DNA of 6,798 bases, taken from Hyphomicrobiaceae bacterium. Its GTDB lineage: Bacteria; Pseudomonadota; Alphaproteobacteria; Rhizobiales; HXMU1428-3. How positions within the stretch are numbered: the stretch's first letter is position 1; the number at the start of each line of letters is the position of its first letter. The DNA lies in NCBI GenBank assembly GCA_028285025.1, contig JANQQH010000533.1, forward strand, positions 1 to 6,798. Direction: 5' to 3'. The notes below the pieces were generated by a model. That model did no database searches and was not told the DNA's origin. It worked only from the letters and a program-made list of their open reading frames with translations. This document shows, piece after piece, positions 5,905-6,798 of the stretch. Both the position numbers and the translations under genes were made by a program.

Positions 5905-5928
5905 ACCAAACGGTGGCAAAAGTCCTGT

Positions 5929-6561
5929 TTAAGGTTTATGGCCCAACATGAAAACGGCCTCACGACCAAGTAAATTCTTAATAAATAGAGGTATATTTTC
6001 ATCCAAAATTTTACCAGTGCCTGTGATCGAGATCGATTTTTCCACTTGTGCATTTATGATTTTGCACAAACTTGAGAAATCCTTGATGGTGCAAAAATGA
6101 ATGTTGGGGGTGTTGTACCATTGCTCTGGCAGTTTATTGGTCACAGGCATGCGGCCATAGGCCAAAATTTGCCAACGGATGGGCCAATGGCCAAAATTGG
6201 GAAACGACACAATCGCATGGTTCGAGATACGTAATAATTGCTCCAGCACGGTGCGCGGGTTTTTTGTGGCCTGGATGGTCAAGCTAAGAATCGCGTAATC
6301 AAAACTATTATCGGGATAGTTGGACAAGTCTTTATCCGCATCCCCTTGAATAACACTGAGCCCTTTAGCCACAGATTGGTTGACGTTTTTTTGGCTGATC
6401 TCTATACCGCGCCCATCAATGTTTTTGGTTTCTCTTAGCAATTCAAGCAAAGCTCCATCGCCGCAACCAATGTCAAGCACATGGGTGTTGGGCTTTATCA
6501 TGCTTTGGATGATAAGATGGTCTTGTCTATGACCATCAATGCTAAATGTATGAGCGTTCAC
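5929..6561 (-). CDS. metW: Methionine biosynthesis protein MetW
   Basis: MetW is a methyltransferase-fold protein that occurs with MetX in many proteobacteria and is thought to support homoserine acylation; its own reaction is not settled. The 210-residue length is normal. Motif I is [15 protein letters not shown] at 28-42, followed by GRGIEIS at 50-56 and QGDADKDL at 72-79. The family signature [13 protein letters not shown] at 119-131, GRMPVT at 136-141 and [15 protein letters not shown] at 148-162 leave little doubt. The start is a GTG (6561-6559); its GTGA overlaps the TGA stop of metX by 4 nt, a sign of translational coupling. AAAGGG lies upstream inside metX. Starting at GTG keeps the family's normal distance to motif I; the next ATG (codon 21) would cut into the conserved core. 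It converges with the chemoreceptor gene at its 3' end. Confidence 0.94.
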   Translation of the reverse strand: MNAHTFSIDGHRQDHLIIQSMIKPNTHVLDIGCGDGALLELLRETKNIDGRGIEISQKNVNQSVAKGLSVIQGDADKDLSNYPDNSFDYAILSLTIQATKNPRTVLEQLLRISNHAIVSFPNFGHWPIRWQILAYGRMPVTNKLPEQWYNTPNIHFCTIKDFSSLCKIINAQVEKSISITGTGKILDENIPLFIKNLLGREAVFMLGHKP

Positions 6562-6798
6562 GACAGGCCCTTTTGTTTGGCAGCAGCTGTTAAAAATCCA
6601 TTGATAGCAGAGAAAAATTCTGGTTCGTCCAGCAAAAAGGCATCATGACCGCGCGCGGTTTCAATTTCAACAAAAGATACATTGGCCGCATTCGCTGTTA
6701 AAGCATGGACGATTTGTCGGCTCTCTCTTGTTGGGAACAACCAATCACTGGTAAAAGACACCACACAAAAGCGTGTTTTCGTATCCAAAAAGGCCTTT
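6558..6798 (-). CDS. metX: Homoserine O-acetyltransferase MetX, C-terminal end (partial)
   Basis: This is the 3' end of an open frame entering from the right edge: 79 codons and a TGA (6560-6558). MetX is an alpha/beta-hydrolase-fold enzyme that transfers an acyl group (acetyl, in some lineages succinyl) to the hydroxyl of homoserine, opening methionine synthesis in the cytoplasm. Seen: [20 protein letters not shown], with the Asp of the catalytic triad, and [20 protein letters not shown], with the catalytic His in GHDAFL. The nucleophile Ser lies outside the window. A TTG at 6788 is an internal codon, not a start, as the frame continues upstream in register with the family. Its stop overlaps the metW start by 4 nt, so the two form an operon. 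Confidence 0.93.
   Translation of the reverse strand, partial: KAFLDTKTRFCVVSFTSDWLFPTRESRQIVHALTANAANVSFVEIETARGHDAFLLDEPEFFSAINGFLTAAAKQKGLS

Noticed and set aside
5905..5928. Bidirectional terminator between the chemoreceptor and metW
   Set aside because: The 24-nt gap has no stem-loop with flanking T runs that I can find.
6786..6788. TTG as a start codon for a short C-terminal protein
   Set aside because: The frame is open to the window edge and matches the C-terminal part of MetX, so the TTG is an internal Leu codon.

Overview
The window looks like a chromosomal segment of an alphaproteobacterium of moderate G+C content. The evidence is the metX-metW pair with a 4-nt overlap, a gloB divergent from a small SAM methyltransferase of a type often seen beside gloB in alphaproteobacteria, a BluB of the alphaproteobacterial kind, and a NYN-domain protein whose conserved blocks resemble alphaproteobacterial members. 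I cannot fix the order. No phage, plasmid, CRISPR, tRNA or rRNA sequence was recognised.

Layout. Positions 1-664 (minus) hold the N-terminal 221 codons of a NYN/PIN-like putative RNase; the gene runs off the left edge. A 420-nt gap (665-1084) follows, carrying a CRP/FNR-like dyad and a hairpin next to the ribosome binding site of the NYN gene. Then come bluB (5,6-dimethylbenzimidazole synthase) and gloB (glyoxalase II), both minus, in the transcription order gloB then bluB. The 62-nt gap between them is mostly one copy of a repeat. A second, fully palindromic copy lies upstream of gloB in the divergent region. The methyltransferase (3001-3729, plus) follows. After a 319-nt AT-rich leader region with a good promoter candidate comes a methyl-accepting chemotaxis protein (plus). 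It converges on metW and the 3' end of metX (minus), which continue off the right edge.

The most notable observation is that the chemoreceptor gene appears frameshifted inside its first transmembrane helix. A well-placed Shine-Dalgarno and ATG at 4049 open a 28-codon reading frame that ends in TGA within a T-rich stretch. The rest of the receptor (590 codons) is in another frame, with an ATG that overlaps that TGA and has no ribosome binding site. One extra T in either of two T5 tracts would rejoin the halves into a normal receptor. Sequencing error, real mutation, translational coupling and programmed frameshifting all remain possible.

How the genes work together: MetX and MetW serve methionine synthesis from homoserine. 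BluB makes the lower ligand of cobalamin, the cofactor of MetH-type methionine synthase, so a metabolic link to methionine is conceivable but is only inference. GloB detoxifies methylglyoxal-derived S-lactoylglutathione. I see no clear new defence or mobile system here; the repeat pair and the receptor frameshift are the points worth following.
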